Shown here: piece after piece, positions 52,369 through 60,378 of the stretch
How the letters are laid out: each line of letters opens with the position of its first letter
How positions within the stretch are numbered: the first letter of the stretch is position 1
NCBI GenBank assembly: GCA_902801485.1
Contig: CADCIP010000008.1
Coordinates: 1-64,000 of the forward strand
Length of the DNA: 64,000 bases
DNA from: an uncultured Bacteroidales bacterium
Lineage (GTDB): Bacteria; Bacteroidota; Bacteroidia; Bacteroidales; Bacteroidaceae
Direction: 5' to 3'
Position numbers and translations under genes: made by a program
The notes under the pieces: generated by a model
What the model was told of the DNA's origin: nothing
The model's database searches: none
The model's input: only the letters and a program-made list of their open reading frames with translations

Positions 52369-52938
52369 ATGAAGAAAATATTGACTTTCTGCATGCTACT
52401 TATGATGGTTCAGTTGGCCAGTGCATACGAGGTTTCTGTAACGATGCTCCAGGAGAATGACAGTACATGGACGTTTAATGTCGGTCTGGGTGGAAATGAT
52501 TTAGACTTTACTGCATTTCAGATGGACATAGCGATGGATGGTGAGTCTCTTGTTCATGAGACAGGGATGACATGCGACACCCTGCTGTGTGACCATAACC
52601 TGATGTTAGGTACTCTAGGAGGTAAGTACCGCATTATAGCATACAGCACAGCTACAACGGCTTTTAAGAGTCGGAATGGCAACCTCTTGTCGTTTAAGGT
52701 TAAAGGCAATCCCAGCACCATCAGCATAGATAATATTATGTTTGTGGAGCCTGATGCTACGTCTCATGTTGCTGAGGATATAACAGCTATCACAGTAGAG
52801 GATGCTACAGCTATAGCTGGCGTTAATGCAACCCGGACGTCAGCAGATGGCATCTTCGACCTAACAGGACGAAAAGTTACTCATCGTAAGAAGGGGGCAG
52901 TATTTGTAATAGATGGTAAGAAGGTGTTGGTTAAATAG
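52369..52938 (+). CDS. Secreted protein with cohesin-like domain and sorting-domain-like end
   Basis: 189 residues from MKKILTFCMLLMMVQLASA, a signal peptide. The start at 52369 fits the promoter; an in-frame start at 52273 overlaps radA. The middle part is beta-rich (NDLDFTAFQMDIAMDGESLV...YRIIAYSTATTAFKSRNGNLLSFKVKGNPSTISIDNIMFVEPD), like cohesin-type or dockerin-partner folds. The end GIFDLTGRKVTHRKKGAVFVIDGKKVLVK resembles a T9SS C-terminal module, as in the 100-residue protein at 11068. Function unknown. Confidence 0.75.
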   Translation: MKKILTFCMLLMMVQLASAYEVSVTMLQENDSTWTFNVGLGGNDLDFTAFQMDIAMDGESLVHETGMTCDTLLCDHNLMLGTLGGKYRIIAYSTATTAFKSRNGNLLSFKVKGNPSTISIDNIMFVEPDATSHVAEDITAITVEDATAIAGVNATRTSADGIFDLTGRKVTHRKKGAVFVIDGKKVLVK

Positions 52939-52999
52939 ATAACGGGAACGTCAACAAATATCGATAACCTCTAACCCTTAACCTCTAACCTCTAACCCC
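52938..52999. repeat. AACGNN element and 7-base array between convergent genes
   Basis: AACGGGAACGTCAAC at 52941-52955 shares units with the S23 cassette. Then TAACCTC, TAACCCT, TAACCTC, TAACCTC and TAACCCC (52965-52999) run in register. This array supplies the stop codon of the FAD oxidoreductase at 52992-52994. Confidence 0.8.
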
Positions 53000-54554
53000 T
53001 TAAGTAAGCGGCGCAAGCTTCGGCACAGCGTTCCCCATCTACTCCGGCACTAACGATGCCACCAGCATATCCGGCTCCTTCTCCACAAGGGAAGAGGCCG
53101 GCTATGCTTATGTGCTGAAGAGTCTCGACATTACGGATAATGCGTACAGGACTGCTGGTACGTGTTTCCACACCTATCACGGTTGCCTGGTTGGTAAAAA
53201 AACCATGTTTCTGCCTGCCCCAAATCTTAAAGGCTTCCTGCAGTCTGCTACTTACAAACTTGGGCATCCAGAAATTCAGCGGACTGGCCAGCAAACCAGG
53301 CGCGTATGAAGATGGGTTGAGGTCTGTCGACAAGCGTCCGCTTACAAAATCGACCATCCGTTGTGCAGGAGCAGTCTGCTTCTGGTTTCCCTGCAACCAG
53401 CATTGCCTTTCCAACTCCTCCTGAAAGTGCATCACAGCAAGGGGATTTTCGGCCTGTATATCCTCCGGCCTTATCTCCACTACTATACCGCTGTTGCTCC
53501 ATTTGCCTCCTCGGTTGCTGGGACTCATGCCATTTACCACAATTTGTTCAGGGCCGCTTGCAGCAGGAACGACGAATCCACCTGGGCACATGCAGAAACT
53601 GTACACCCCCCGGCCTTCCACCTGTTGAACCAAACTATATTCTGCAGCGGGGAGCCATTTACCACGTCCTTGTTTGCTATGGTACTGAATCTGGTCTATC
53701 AGCATGGCGGGATGTTCCAAACGCACCCCAACAGCTATTCCTTTGGCTTCGATTTCTATGTGGTTATTGGAAAGCCAACGGTAAACATCACGTGCAGAAT
53801 GGCCTGTAGCAAGGATGACGGGGCCGTAGAAGAGTTGAGAGTTGAAAGTTGAGGGTTGAGAGTTTATGGCTTCTACGCCAACTACCTTGTTGTTCTTGAT
53901 GATGAGGCTTGTCATCTTGGTTTGGAAATGAACTTCGCCGCCATATTTAAGGATGGTATTGCGCATGTTCTCTATGACACGGGGCAGACGGTCTGTTCCA
54001 ATGTGTGGATGAGCATCCACCAGAATGTTCGGACTGGAACCATGCTGAACAAAAATATTAAGAATCCGCTCGCTATTGCCACGTTTTTTACTGCGTGTAA
54101 AAAGTTTCCCATCGCTATAGGCACCAGCTCCACCTTCGCCAAACGAATAGTTGCTCTCAGGATCAACGCGTTGTTCTGGTCGGATACGTGCAAGGTCCTT
54201 CTTCCTTTCGTGTACATCCTTTCCACGTTCGATGACGATGGGGCGCAGACCTAATTCAATCAGCCTTAGGGCGGCAAAAAGTCCGCCGGGGCCTGCTCCC
54301 ACAACAATAACTTCTGGCGCTTCACTCACATCATGATATTCTATGGGAGTGTAAAGGAGTTCCTTTGGCTCCTCGTTAATGTAAACTCTTACGGTCAGGT
54401 TTACATAAATTGTGCGCTGCCGTGCATCAATACTTCGTTTCAATACCCTTATGGCCTGCGCTTTTATACCTTCTTTTTGCTGAAGGTAAGCTATGATACT
54501 TTGTTCGTTATATGCCTCTTGAGGCAGTATTCTGATGTTGATATCGCGTGTCAT
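52992..54554 (-). CDS. FAD-dependent oxidoreductase (NAD(P)/FAD dehydrogenase family)
   Basis: 520 residues. An N-terminal ~85-residue domain (MTRDINIRILPQEAYNEQSIIAYLQQKEGI...) precedes the FAD Rossmann loop PEVIVVGAGPGGLFAALRLIELGLRPIVIERG (about 82-112). Other features are SNYSFGEGGAGAYSDGKLFTR, VILATGHSARDVYRWL and GLFPCGEGAGYAGGIVSAGVDG. This is the widespread large 'FAD-dependent protein' family of uncertain substrate. In-frame heptad sequence at 53834-53861 codes NSQPSTFNSQL near 231-241. The C-terminus enters an intergenic array that gives the stop codon. Confidence 0.88.
   Translation of the reverse strand: MTRDINIRILPQEAYNEQSIIAYLQQKEGIKAQAIRVLKRSIDARQRTIYVNLTVRVYINEEPKELLYTPIEYHDVSEAPEVIVVGAGPGGLFAALRLIELGLRPIVIERGKDVHERKKDLARIRPEQRVDPESNYSFGEGGAGAYSDGKLFTRSKKRGNSERILNIFVQHGSSPNILVDAHPHIGTDRLPRVIENMRNTILKYGGEVHFQTKMTSLIIKNNKVVGVEAINSQPSTFNSQLFYGPVILATGHSARDVYRWLSNNHIEIEAKGIAVGVRLEHPAMLIDQIQYHSKQGRGKWLPAAEYSLVQQVEGRGVYSFCMCPGGFVVPAASGPEQIVVNGMSPSNRGGKWSNSGIVVEIRPEDIQAENPLAVMHFQEELERQCWLQGNQKQTAPAQRMVDFVSGRLSTDLNPSSYAPGLLASPLNFWMPKFVSSRLQEAFKIWGRQKHGFFTNQATVIGVETRTSSPVRIIRNVETLQHISIAGLFPCGEGAGYAGGIVSAGVDGERCAEACAAYLRG
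53834..53861. repeat. 7-base array GTTGARR x4 inside the FAD oxidoreductase
   Basis: GTTGAGA, GTTGAAA, GTTGAGG and GTTGAGA in register. On the minus strand they code NSQPSTFNSQL, similar in residue pattern to the valS insert. Confidence 0.85.
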
Positions 54555-54596
54555 ATATTAATAATGTATAGCAAAAGTACAAATTAATTCCATCTT

Positions 54597-54631
54597 TTTG
54601 CCTTTCAATTGGAAAAATATTATTACTTTTG
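54597..54631 (+). promoter_or_regulatory. Possible promoter for thrA operon
   Basis: TTTG at 54597-54600 and TACTTTTG at 54624-54631 with 23 bases between, a longer spacer than elsewhere. No attenuator or riboswitch was found. Confidence 0.5.
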
Positions 54632-54665
54632 CGCAAGTTTTGTACAAGATTAGTTTATCAAAGGG

Positions 54666-57089
54666 ATGAAAGTACTTAAATTTGGCGGAACATCCGTAGG
54701 TTCTGCAGATAGTATTCTTAATGTAAAAAAGATTGTTGAAAGTCAGAGCGAACCCGTAATTGTGGTGGTTAGTGCTCTGGGTGGAATCACAGACAAATTG
54801 ATAAAAACCAGCCTGCAGGCTGTAGAAGGTGACGCCTCATATCAAGAGAGTTTCAAGGAAATTGTTGCGCGTCATGAGGATATGGTGAACACTGTCATTC
54901 CTTCAGGCAAGGAGCGTGAAGAACTCTTGTTTTTTATAAGAGAAAGTTTGGAGGAATTAAGGAGCATCTATCAGGGTGTTTACTTGATAAAGGATTTGAG
55001 TCCCAAAACTTCTGCTGCTATTGTCAGCTATGGCGAACGGATCAGCACTCGTATTGTATCAACCCTTATTAATGGTTCTGTGTGGTTTGACAGCAGAGAA
55101 TTCATTAAGACAGAGGTGAAGCAAGGACGTAAGAGACTGGCAACAGAGATTACCAACAAGTTGGTTAAGCAGAATTGGAAAACGATTCCTAATATTAGTA
55201 TTGTAGGTGGCTTTATCAGCACCGACGCCGAGAGCGGTGAGATTACTAACTTGGGCCGTGGCGGTAGCGACTATACAGCCAGCGTCATAGCTGCGGCCTT
55301 GGGAGCCAGTGTACTGGAGATATGGACCGATGTGGACGGATTTATGACAGCTGACCCACGCGTTATCAGTGCTGCCTACGTGATTCCTGAACTGAGTTAC
55401 GTGGAGGCTATGGAGCTCTGTAACTTTGGTGCCAAGGTGGTTTATCCGCCTACCATCTATCCTGTCTGCATTAAGAACATCCCCATCCTTATCAAGAATA
55501 CCTTCAACCCAGATGCTCCCGGCTCCATCATAAAAGATGTGGTGAAGGACGATAAGCGTAGCATCAAGGGAATCAGCAGCATTAAGGGAACCACTTTGAT
55601 TACTGTGTCAGGTCTTTCTATGGTGGGCGTGATAGGTGTGAACCGTCGCATCTTTACTTGCTTGGCCGACAACGGCATTAGCGTGTTTATGGTCAGTCAG
55701 GCTAGTTCCGAGAACAATACCAGTATCGGTGTTCAGGACGTGGATGCCGATGAGGCTTGTCGCGTGCTGAATCTGGAGTTTCAGAAAGAGATAGAAGATG
55801 GAGCCATGTTCCCCATGATAGCTGAGAAAGGCTTGGCTACTGTTGCTGTAGTAGGCGAGAACATGAAACATACACCAGGTATTGCTGGAAAATTGTTTGG
55901 TACGCTCGGTCGTAGCGGTATCAGTGTTATAGCTTGCGCACAGGGTGCTAGTGAAACCAATATATCGTTCGTTATCAATCAGAATTATCTGCGCAAGGCG
56001 TTGAATGTTATTCACGACTCTTTTTTCCTGAGTGAATATCAGGTACTCAACATCTTCATTTGCGGTGTAGGAACCGTAGGAGGCAGTTTGATAGAGCAGA
56101 TTCATCAGCAGCAGGAAAAGTTGATGCGTGAACTTCGACTGAAACTGAATGTAGTTGGAATTGCCAGCGGACATTATGCTATGTTCCGGAGGGAAGGCTT
56201 GGAACTGGATAATTTCCGCGAGCGTCTCCTCCAAGCTGAACCTAGCAATATCCAGCGTCTGCATGACGAGGTGATAGGTATGAATATATTTAATAGCGTC
56301 TTCGTGGACTGTACGGCTAGCGAGGAAGTGGCAAGTCTCTATAAAGATTTCCTTACACATAATATTAATGTTGTTGCTGCCAACAAGATAGCTGCCAGCA
56401 GCGATTATGCCAACTACAGCGAACTAAAGCATATTGCACAGAAACGAGGTGTCAAGTTCCTGTTTGAGGCTAATGTCGGTGCTGGGCTTCCTATTATACG
56501 AACCATCAACGACCTATGTAACTCGGGCGATAAGATACTTCGTATAGAGGCCGTGCTGAGTGGAACTCTCAACTTCATTTTCAATACCATCAGCAAGGAT
56601 GTTCCTTTCAGCAAGACGGTGGAGATGGCCAAGGCTGAAGGTTATAGCGAGCCTGATCCACGTGTGGATCTAAGTGGAAAGGATGTTGTCCGCAAACTGG
56701 TTATTTTGGCACGTGAGGCTGGTTACGAGATAAATCAGGAAGACGTTGAGATAAAATTGTTTATTCCTGAGCGTTTCTTTGAGGGGTCAATAGAAGATTT
56801 CTGGAAGAATCTTCCTTCTCTCGATGCCGATTTTGAGGCTCGTCGTGCAGTCTTGGAGAAAGAGAACAAAGTTTGGCGTTTTGTGGCAAAGTTCGAGAAC
56901 GGACGAGGAAGTGTGTCACTTGAGGAATTTAATCGTGACCATTCGTTCTATGTGCTCGAAGGTTCCAATAATATTGTACTTCTTACCACAGAACGTTACA
57001 ACGAGTACCCTATGCTTATTCAGGGCTATGGTGCAGGAGCCAGTGTTACTGCAGCAGGAGTTTTCGCTGATATCATGAGCCTGGCTTAA
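54666..57089 (+). CDS. thrA: Bifunctional aspartate kinase/homoserine dehydrogenase
   Basis: 807 residues, the fused ThrA length. The N-terminal aspartokinase opens MKVLKFGGTSVGSADSI, and TNLGRGGSDYTASVIAAALGASVLEIWTDVDGFMTADPR is the nucleotide/aspartate site. Two ACT-like regulatory repeats follow (VGVIGVNRRIFTCLADNGISVFMVSQASSE and GIAGKLFGTLGRSGISVIACAQGASETNISFVI). The C-terminal dehydrogenase shows FICGVGTVGGSLIEQI, NVVAANKIA and AVLSGTLNFIFNT. It starts the branch from aspartate to threonine and is followed by the apgM-like gene and thrC. Confidence 0.97.
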   Translation: MKVLKFGGTSVGSADSILNVKKIVESQSEPVIVVVSALGGITDKLIKTSLQAVEGDASYQESFKEIVARHEDMVNTVIPSGKEREELLFFIRESLEELRSIYQGVYLIKDLSPKTSAAIVSYGERISTRIVSTLINGSVWFDSREFIKTEVKQGRKRLATEITNKLVKQNWKTIPNISIVGGFISTDAESGEITNLGRGGSDYTASVIAAALGASVLEIWTDVDGFMTADPRVISAAYVIPELSYVEAMELCNFGAKVVYPPTIYPVCIKNIPILIKNTFNPDAPGSIIKDVVKDDKRSIKGISSIKGTTLITVSGLSMVGVIGVNRRIFTCLADNGISVFMVSQASSENNTSIGVQDVDADEACRVLNLEFQKEIEDGAMFPMIAEKGLATVAVVGENMKHTPGIAGKLFGTLGRSGISVIACAQGASETNISFVINQNYLRKALNVIHDSFFLSEYQVLNIFICGVGTVGGSLIEQIHQQQEKLMRELRLKLNVVGIASGHYAMFRREGLELDNFRERLLQAEPSNIQRLHDEVIGMNIFNSVFVDCTASEEVASLYKDFLTHNINVVAANKIAASSDYANYSELKHIAQKRGVKFLFEANVGAGLPIIRTINDLCNSGDKILRIEAVLSGTLNFIFNTISKDVPFSKTVEMAKAEGYSEPDPRVDLSGKDVVRKLVILAREAGYEINQEDVEIKLFIPERFFEGSIEDFWKNLPSLDADFEARRAVLEKENKVWRFVAKFENGRGSVSLEEFNRDHSFYVLEGSNNIVLLTTERYNEYPMLIQGYGAGASVTAAGVFADIMSLA

Positions 57090-57095
57090 AACCCT

Positions 57096-57116
57096 ATTAT
57101 CCATTATCCATATTGA
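57096..57116. repeat. 7-base array in thrA-apgM spacer
   Basis: ATTATCC, ATTATCC and ATATTGA occupy most of the 27-base spacer and end at the next ATG. Confidence 0.6.
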
Positions 57117-58361
57117 ATGAAACATCTTATTATCTTAGGTGACGGTATGGCCGATTGGGCTGTGCCACAGCTGGATGGCAAAACCCTTTTAGAGTATGCC
57201 GAAACGCCATTTATGGACTGGTTGGCGCAGCATGGTAGGAATGGCCTTCTAAAAACAATTCCCGATGGCTTTCATCCAGGAAGCGAGGTTGCCAACAGCA
57301 GTATCTTGGGATACGACCAGCACCTTGTTTATGAAGGACGTGGCCCTTTGGAGGCTGCCAGTATTGGTGTCCAGTTGGACCAGGGCGATTTGGCAATGCG
57401 TTGCAATCTGGTCTGTTTGGAGGGCGAATTGCTAAAGAACCATTCTTGCGGTCGTTTGGAGACTGAGGAGGGCGATGTTCTCATTCGTTTCTTGCAAGAA
57501 AGACTTGGCTCCGAATGCATACATTTTTATACAGGCGTCCAGTACCGTCATCTTTTGGTAATAAAAGGAGGTGACAAGCATCTCAATTGTACCCCTCCTC
57601 ATGATATCCCCCTGAAACCTTGGCGTGAATATTTGCCCAAGCCCGTAACAGCTCCCTCCCTGACAGAGAGGGCGGGGGGAGAGTCCACTGCTCAGTTACT
57701 TGTTGAACTGATTCTCAAGAGCCAGAAACTGCTCAAGGATCATCCGTTAAATATTGAGCGTAAAAAGCGCGGAATGGACCCGGCTAACTGTATCTGGCCT
57801 TGGGGTGGAGGATACAGACCACAGATGGTTCCCCTTACTACTACCTATCCGCAAATACGTAAAGGTTCCGTTATAACAGCTGTCGATCTGATTCGTGGTA
57901 TTGGCATTTATGCAGGCTTACGTGTTATTGATGTTGAAGGTGCTACAGGACTATGGGACACCAATTACGAGGGGAAGGCTCAGGCTGCTATTCAAGCTCT
58001 CAGGGAAGGCGATGATTTTGTATATGTACACGTTGAGGCCAGTGATGAGGCCGGTCATGATGGTGATTTAGACCTTAAGTTGCAGACCATACAGAATTTG
58101 GACAATCGACTGTTACGGCCTATTCTCGAGGCTTTGCCAACTTTATGTGATGATGTTGCCATTGCCTTGTTGCCCGACCATCCAACGCCCATTGCTCTTC
58201 GAACTCATACAGCAGAGCCTGTTCCTTTCTGTATTTTTTACCCTGGCATTAAGCCGGATTGTGTACAGACTTTCAGTGAATCCTCTGCTAAACAAGGTTC
58301 CTATGGCAGTCTTGAAGGAAATCAATTTATTCAAACGTTCATGAAATCGGGTGGGAAATAA
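57117..58361 (+). CDS. ApgM-like protein, probable homoserine kinase of the thr operon
   Basis: 414 residues of the archaeal-type cofactor-independent phosphoglycerate mutase family: HLIILGDGMADW (metal-binding Asp), GSEVANSSILGYDQHLVYEGRGPLEAASIGV, MRCNLVCLEG, the substrate segment LEGELLKNHSCGRLET, and VEASDEAGHDGDLDLK near the C-terminus. No thrB is in the operon, and this gene lies between thrA and thrC. From memory, in Bacteroides such a protein supplies homoserine kinase activity; I have not checked. If so it phosphorylates homoserine with ATP for ThrC. An in-frame palindrome-derived insertion (APSLTERAGGES, near residues 178-189) is present. Confidence 0.85.
   Translation: MKHLIILGDGMADWAVPQLDGKTLLEYAETPFMDWLAQHGRNGLLKTIPDGFHPGSEVANSSILGYDQHLVYEGRGPLEAASIGVQLDQGDLAMRCNLVCLEGELLKNHSCGRLETEEGDVLIRFLQERLGSECIHFYTGVQYRHLLVIKGGDKHLNCTPPHDIPLKPWREYLPKPVTAPSLTERAGGESTAQLLVELILKSQKLLKDHPLNIERKKRGMDPANCIWPWGGGYRPQMVPLTTTYPQIRKGSVITAVDLIRGIGIYAGLRVIDVEGATGLWDTNYEGKAQAAIQALREGDDFVYVHVEASDEAGHDGDLDLKLQTIQNLDNRLLRPILEALPTLCDDVAIALLPDHPTPIALRTHTAEPVPFCIFYPGIKPDCVQTFSESSAKQGSYGSLEGNQFIQTFMKSGGK
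57651..57681. repeat. GC-rich palindromic insertion in the apgM-like gene
   Basis: GCTCCCTCCCTGAC and AGAGGGCGGGGGGAG form imperfect arms of a hairpin-type element, coding SLTERAGGES in frame. The class is the same as intergenic 28818-28845. Confidence 0.7.
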
Positions 58362-58387
58362 TTATGAATTATGAATTGTGAATTATG
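58360..58387. repeat. 7-base array AATTRTG x4 forming the apgM-thrC spacer
   Basis: AATTATG, AATTATG, AATTGTG and AATTATG. The first unit supplies two bases of the upstream TAA stop (58359-58361) and the last unit supplies the thrC ATG (58385-58387). Confidence 0.9.
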
Positions 58388-59698
58388 AAATACTATAGTA
58401 CAAACGGAAAAGCACCTCTTGCAACCTTGCAGAAAGCTGTTGTAAAAGGCTTGGCAGAAGATAAAGGGCTATATATGCCCCAAAGTATCAACCCCCTTCC
58501 ACAGTCGTTTTTCGGTTCTATCCAGGATCTCTCGTTTCAGGAGATTGCCTATCAGGTAGCCGACTGTTTCTTTGGCGAGGATGTAGAGGCAGATGCCCTC
58601 CGCAAGATTATCTATGACACACTCTCTTTTGATGTTCCTTTGGTAAAGGTGACAGAGAACATCTATAGTCTGGAACTCTTTCACGGTCCTACCTTGGCTT
58701 TTAAAGATGTAGGTGCCCGTTTTATGGCCCGATTATTGCAGTACTTCATTAGGGACCTTAAGGACTCTAAGGACCTTAAGGAAGTTAATGTCCTTGTTGC
58801 CACCAGTGGCGATACCGGGTCAGCCGTTGCCAACGGATTTTTAGGTGTGGAGGGTATTCATGTTTACGTTTTGTATCCCAAGGGAAAGGTTAGTCCTATT
58901 CAGGAGTGTCAGTTTACCACTTTGGGACAGAATATTACTGCGATTGAGGTGGATGGAGTTTTTGATGATTGTCAAGCACTTGTCAAGAGTGCCTTTATGG
59001 ACAGGGAGTTGAATGAACATATGCAGTTAACCTCTGCTAACAGTATAAACGTTGCCCGCTTCCTGCCCCAGAGTTTTTATTATTTCTATGCCTATGGTCA
59101 ACTCAAGAAGTTGGGGCTTGCTGATAATGTTGTCGCCTGTGTTCCTAGTGGCAACTTTGGCAACATTTGTTCCGCTCTTTTTGGAAAACGAATGGGACTG
59201 CCCATAAATAGGTTCATTGCTGCCAATAACGAAAATGATGTGTTCTTCTATTATCTGCAGACAGGCTCGTACTACCCCAAGAGAAGTGTGCAAACTATTG
59301 CCAATGCTATGGATGTGGGTGCCCCCAGCAATTTTGCCCGTATTTACAACCTATACAATCGTAGTCATGAAGCTATTTGTGCAGAAATTTCGGGTGCCAC
59401 ATATACTGACGAGCAGATAGCCTGTACCATGCGTGAATGTCTTAAAGAGACTGCTTATCAGCTTGATCCCCATGGAGCTTGTGGATACCGTGCACTTCAG
59501 GAATTGTTACATGAAGGAGAGATTGGATTCTTCCTCGAGACTGCTCATCCAGCCAAGTTCAAACAGGTGGTGGATGAAATCTGCGGTACTGATATCGAAA
59601 TTCCTGCCCGCTTGCAAGCCTTCATGAAAGGAGAGAAGCAGAGCGTTTCGATGAGTAAGAATTATGCCGACTTTAAGGCTTATCTGATGAGTCGCTAA
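58385..59698 (+). CDS. thrC: Threonine synthase
   Basis: 437 residues. It converts O-phosphohomoserine to threonine with PLP. The PLP lysine is K107 in GPTLAFKDVGARFMA, followed by VATSGDTGSAVANGF and ACVPSGNFGNICSALFGKRMG. The start MKYYSTNGKAPLATLQKAVVKGLAEDKGLYMP is typical of the long ThrC form. A repeat insertion RDLKDSKDLKE (residues 123-133) sits just ahead of VLVATSGDTG, in a surface-loop position by inference. Its stop overlaps that of the convergent trmO by three bases. Confidence 0.97.
   Translation: MKYYSTNGKAPLATLQKAVVKGLAEDKGLYMPQSINPLPQSFFGSIQDLSFQEIAYQVADCFFGEDVEADALRKIIYDTLSFDVPLVKVTENIYSLELFHGPTLAFKDVGARFMARLLQYFIRDLKDSKDLKEVNVLVATSGDTGSAVANGFLGVEGIHVYVLYPKGKVSPIQECQFTTLGQNITAIEVDGVFDDCQALVKSAFMDRELNEHMQLTSANSINVARFLPQSFYYFYAYGQLKKLGLADNVVACVPSGNFGNICSALFGKRMGLPINRFIAANNENDVFFYYLQTGSYYPKRSVQTIANAMDVGAPSNFARIYNLYNRSHEAICAEISGATYTDEQIACTMRECLKETAYQLDPHGACGYRALQELLHEGEIGFFLETAHPAKFKQVVDEICGTDIEIPARLQAFMKGEKQSVSMSKNYADFKAYLMSR
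58752..58783. repeat. 9-base array inside thrC
   Basis: GGACCTTAA, GGACTCTAA and GGACCTTAA followed by GGAAG. It is the same class as valS 6460-6496 and codes DLKDSKDLK. Confidence 0.85.
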
Positions 59699-60378
59699 AG
59701 TGCTTTGACCGTTGTTACTACTACCGTATCATTTTGAATATAGAATTTCAATTCGTAGTCTGTAAACTCCAAGGCGTAGATACGTTCAGGGTCCTGTTGG
59801 TAGTGCGGTCTGGGATCGGCAGCCAGTACACCGCGTAAGGCTTCCAATTTATCGGAATCAAACCAAGAAGCTATATCAGACGGAATCTCAACTTTAAGTG
59901 GTTCCGTCTTTTTATTCTGCTCTTCGGCAAAGCCGCCTAGTGCCTCAGGGTGAGAATCGGTAAAAGGAAGATAAGGCTTGATGTCCAAGATGGGTGTCCC
60001 GTCCATCATGTCTGCTCCTTCTACTTCTATAATGGGCCCTTCGGGTGTATAAAGGTCTATTTTCGTAATTTTCACCGACGAGAGACCTATGTTATTGGGA
60101 CGGAACGGACTTCGAGTAGCCCATACGCCCATACGCTGGTTTCCTCCCAAACGGGGTGGACGGACAGTTGGGCTCCATCCCTCATCATCTCTGTGTGCTT
60201 CAGAAAAGTCCCACAACAACCAAATGTACGAGAAACCTTCTAGTCCTCTCAATGCTTCTGCATTACGGAACTCAGGCTCAAAGACTATACGTCCCTTCAG
60301 TCCTTTTACCAGTCCGCTCTGACGGGGAACTCCAAATTTCGTCTTGAAATCGGTACGTATCTTAGCAACTATTTTCAT
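59695..60378 (-). CDS. trmO: TrmO/TsaA family tRNA (t6A37) N6-methyltransferase
   Basis: 227 residues. The family methylates N6-threonylcarbamoyl-adenosine at position 37 of some tRNAs with SAM. Characteristic segments: FGVPRQSGLVKGLKGRIVFEPEFRNAEALRGLEGFSYIWLLWDFSEA, RPPRLGGNQRMGVWATRSPFRPNNIGLSSVKI and EVEGADMMDGTPILDIKPYLPFTDSHPEALGGFA. A C-terminal appendix ends in YALEFTDYELKFYIQNDTVVVTTVKAL, longer than minimal TsaA. The stop overlaps thrC; the start overlaps the end of the MATE gene by 17 bases. Confidence 0.95.
   Translation of the reverse strand: MKIVAKIRTDFKTKFGVPRQSGLVKGLKGRIVFEPEFRNAEALRGLEGFSYIWLLWDFSEAHRDDEGWSPTVRPPRLGGNQRMGVWATRSPFRPNNIGLSSVKITKIDLYTPEGPIIEVEGADMMDGTPILDIKPYLPFTDSHPEALGGFAEEQNKKTEPLKVEIPSDIASWFDSDKLEALRGVLAADPRPHYQQDPERIYALEFTDYELKFYIQNDTVVVTTVKAL

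Noticed and set aside
52965..52999. Telomere-like repeat TAACCTC
   Set aside because: Internal chromosomal position and one of several heptad arrays of different sequence.
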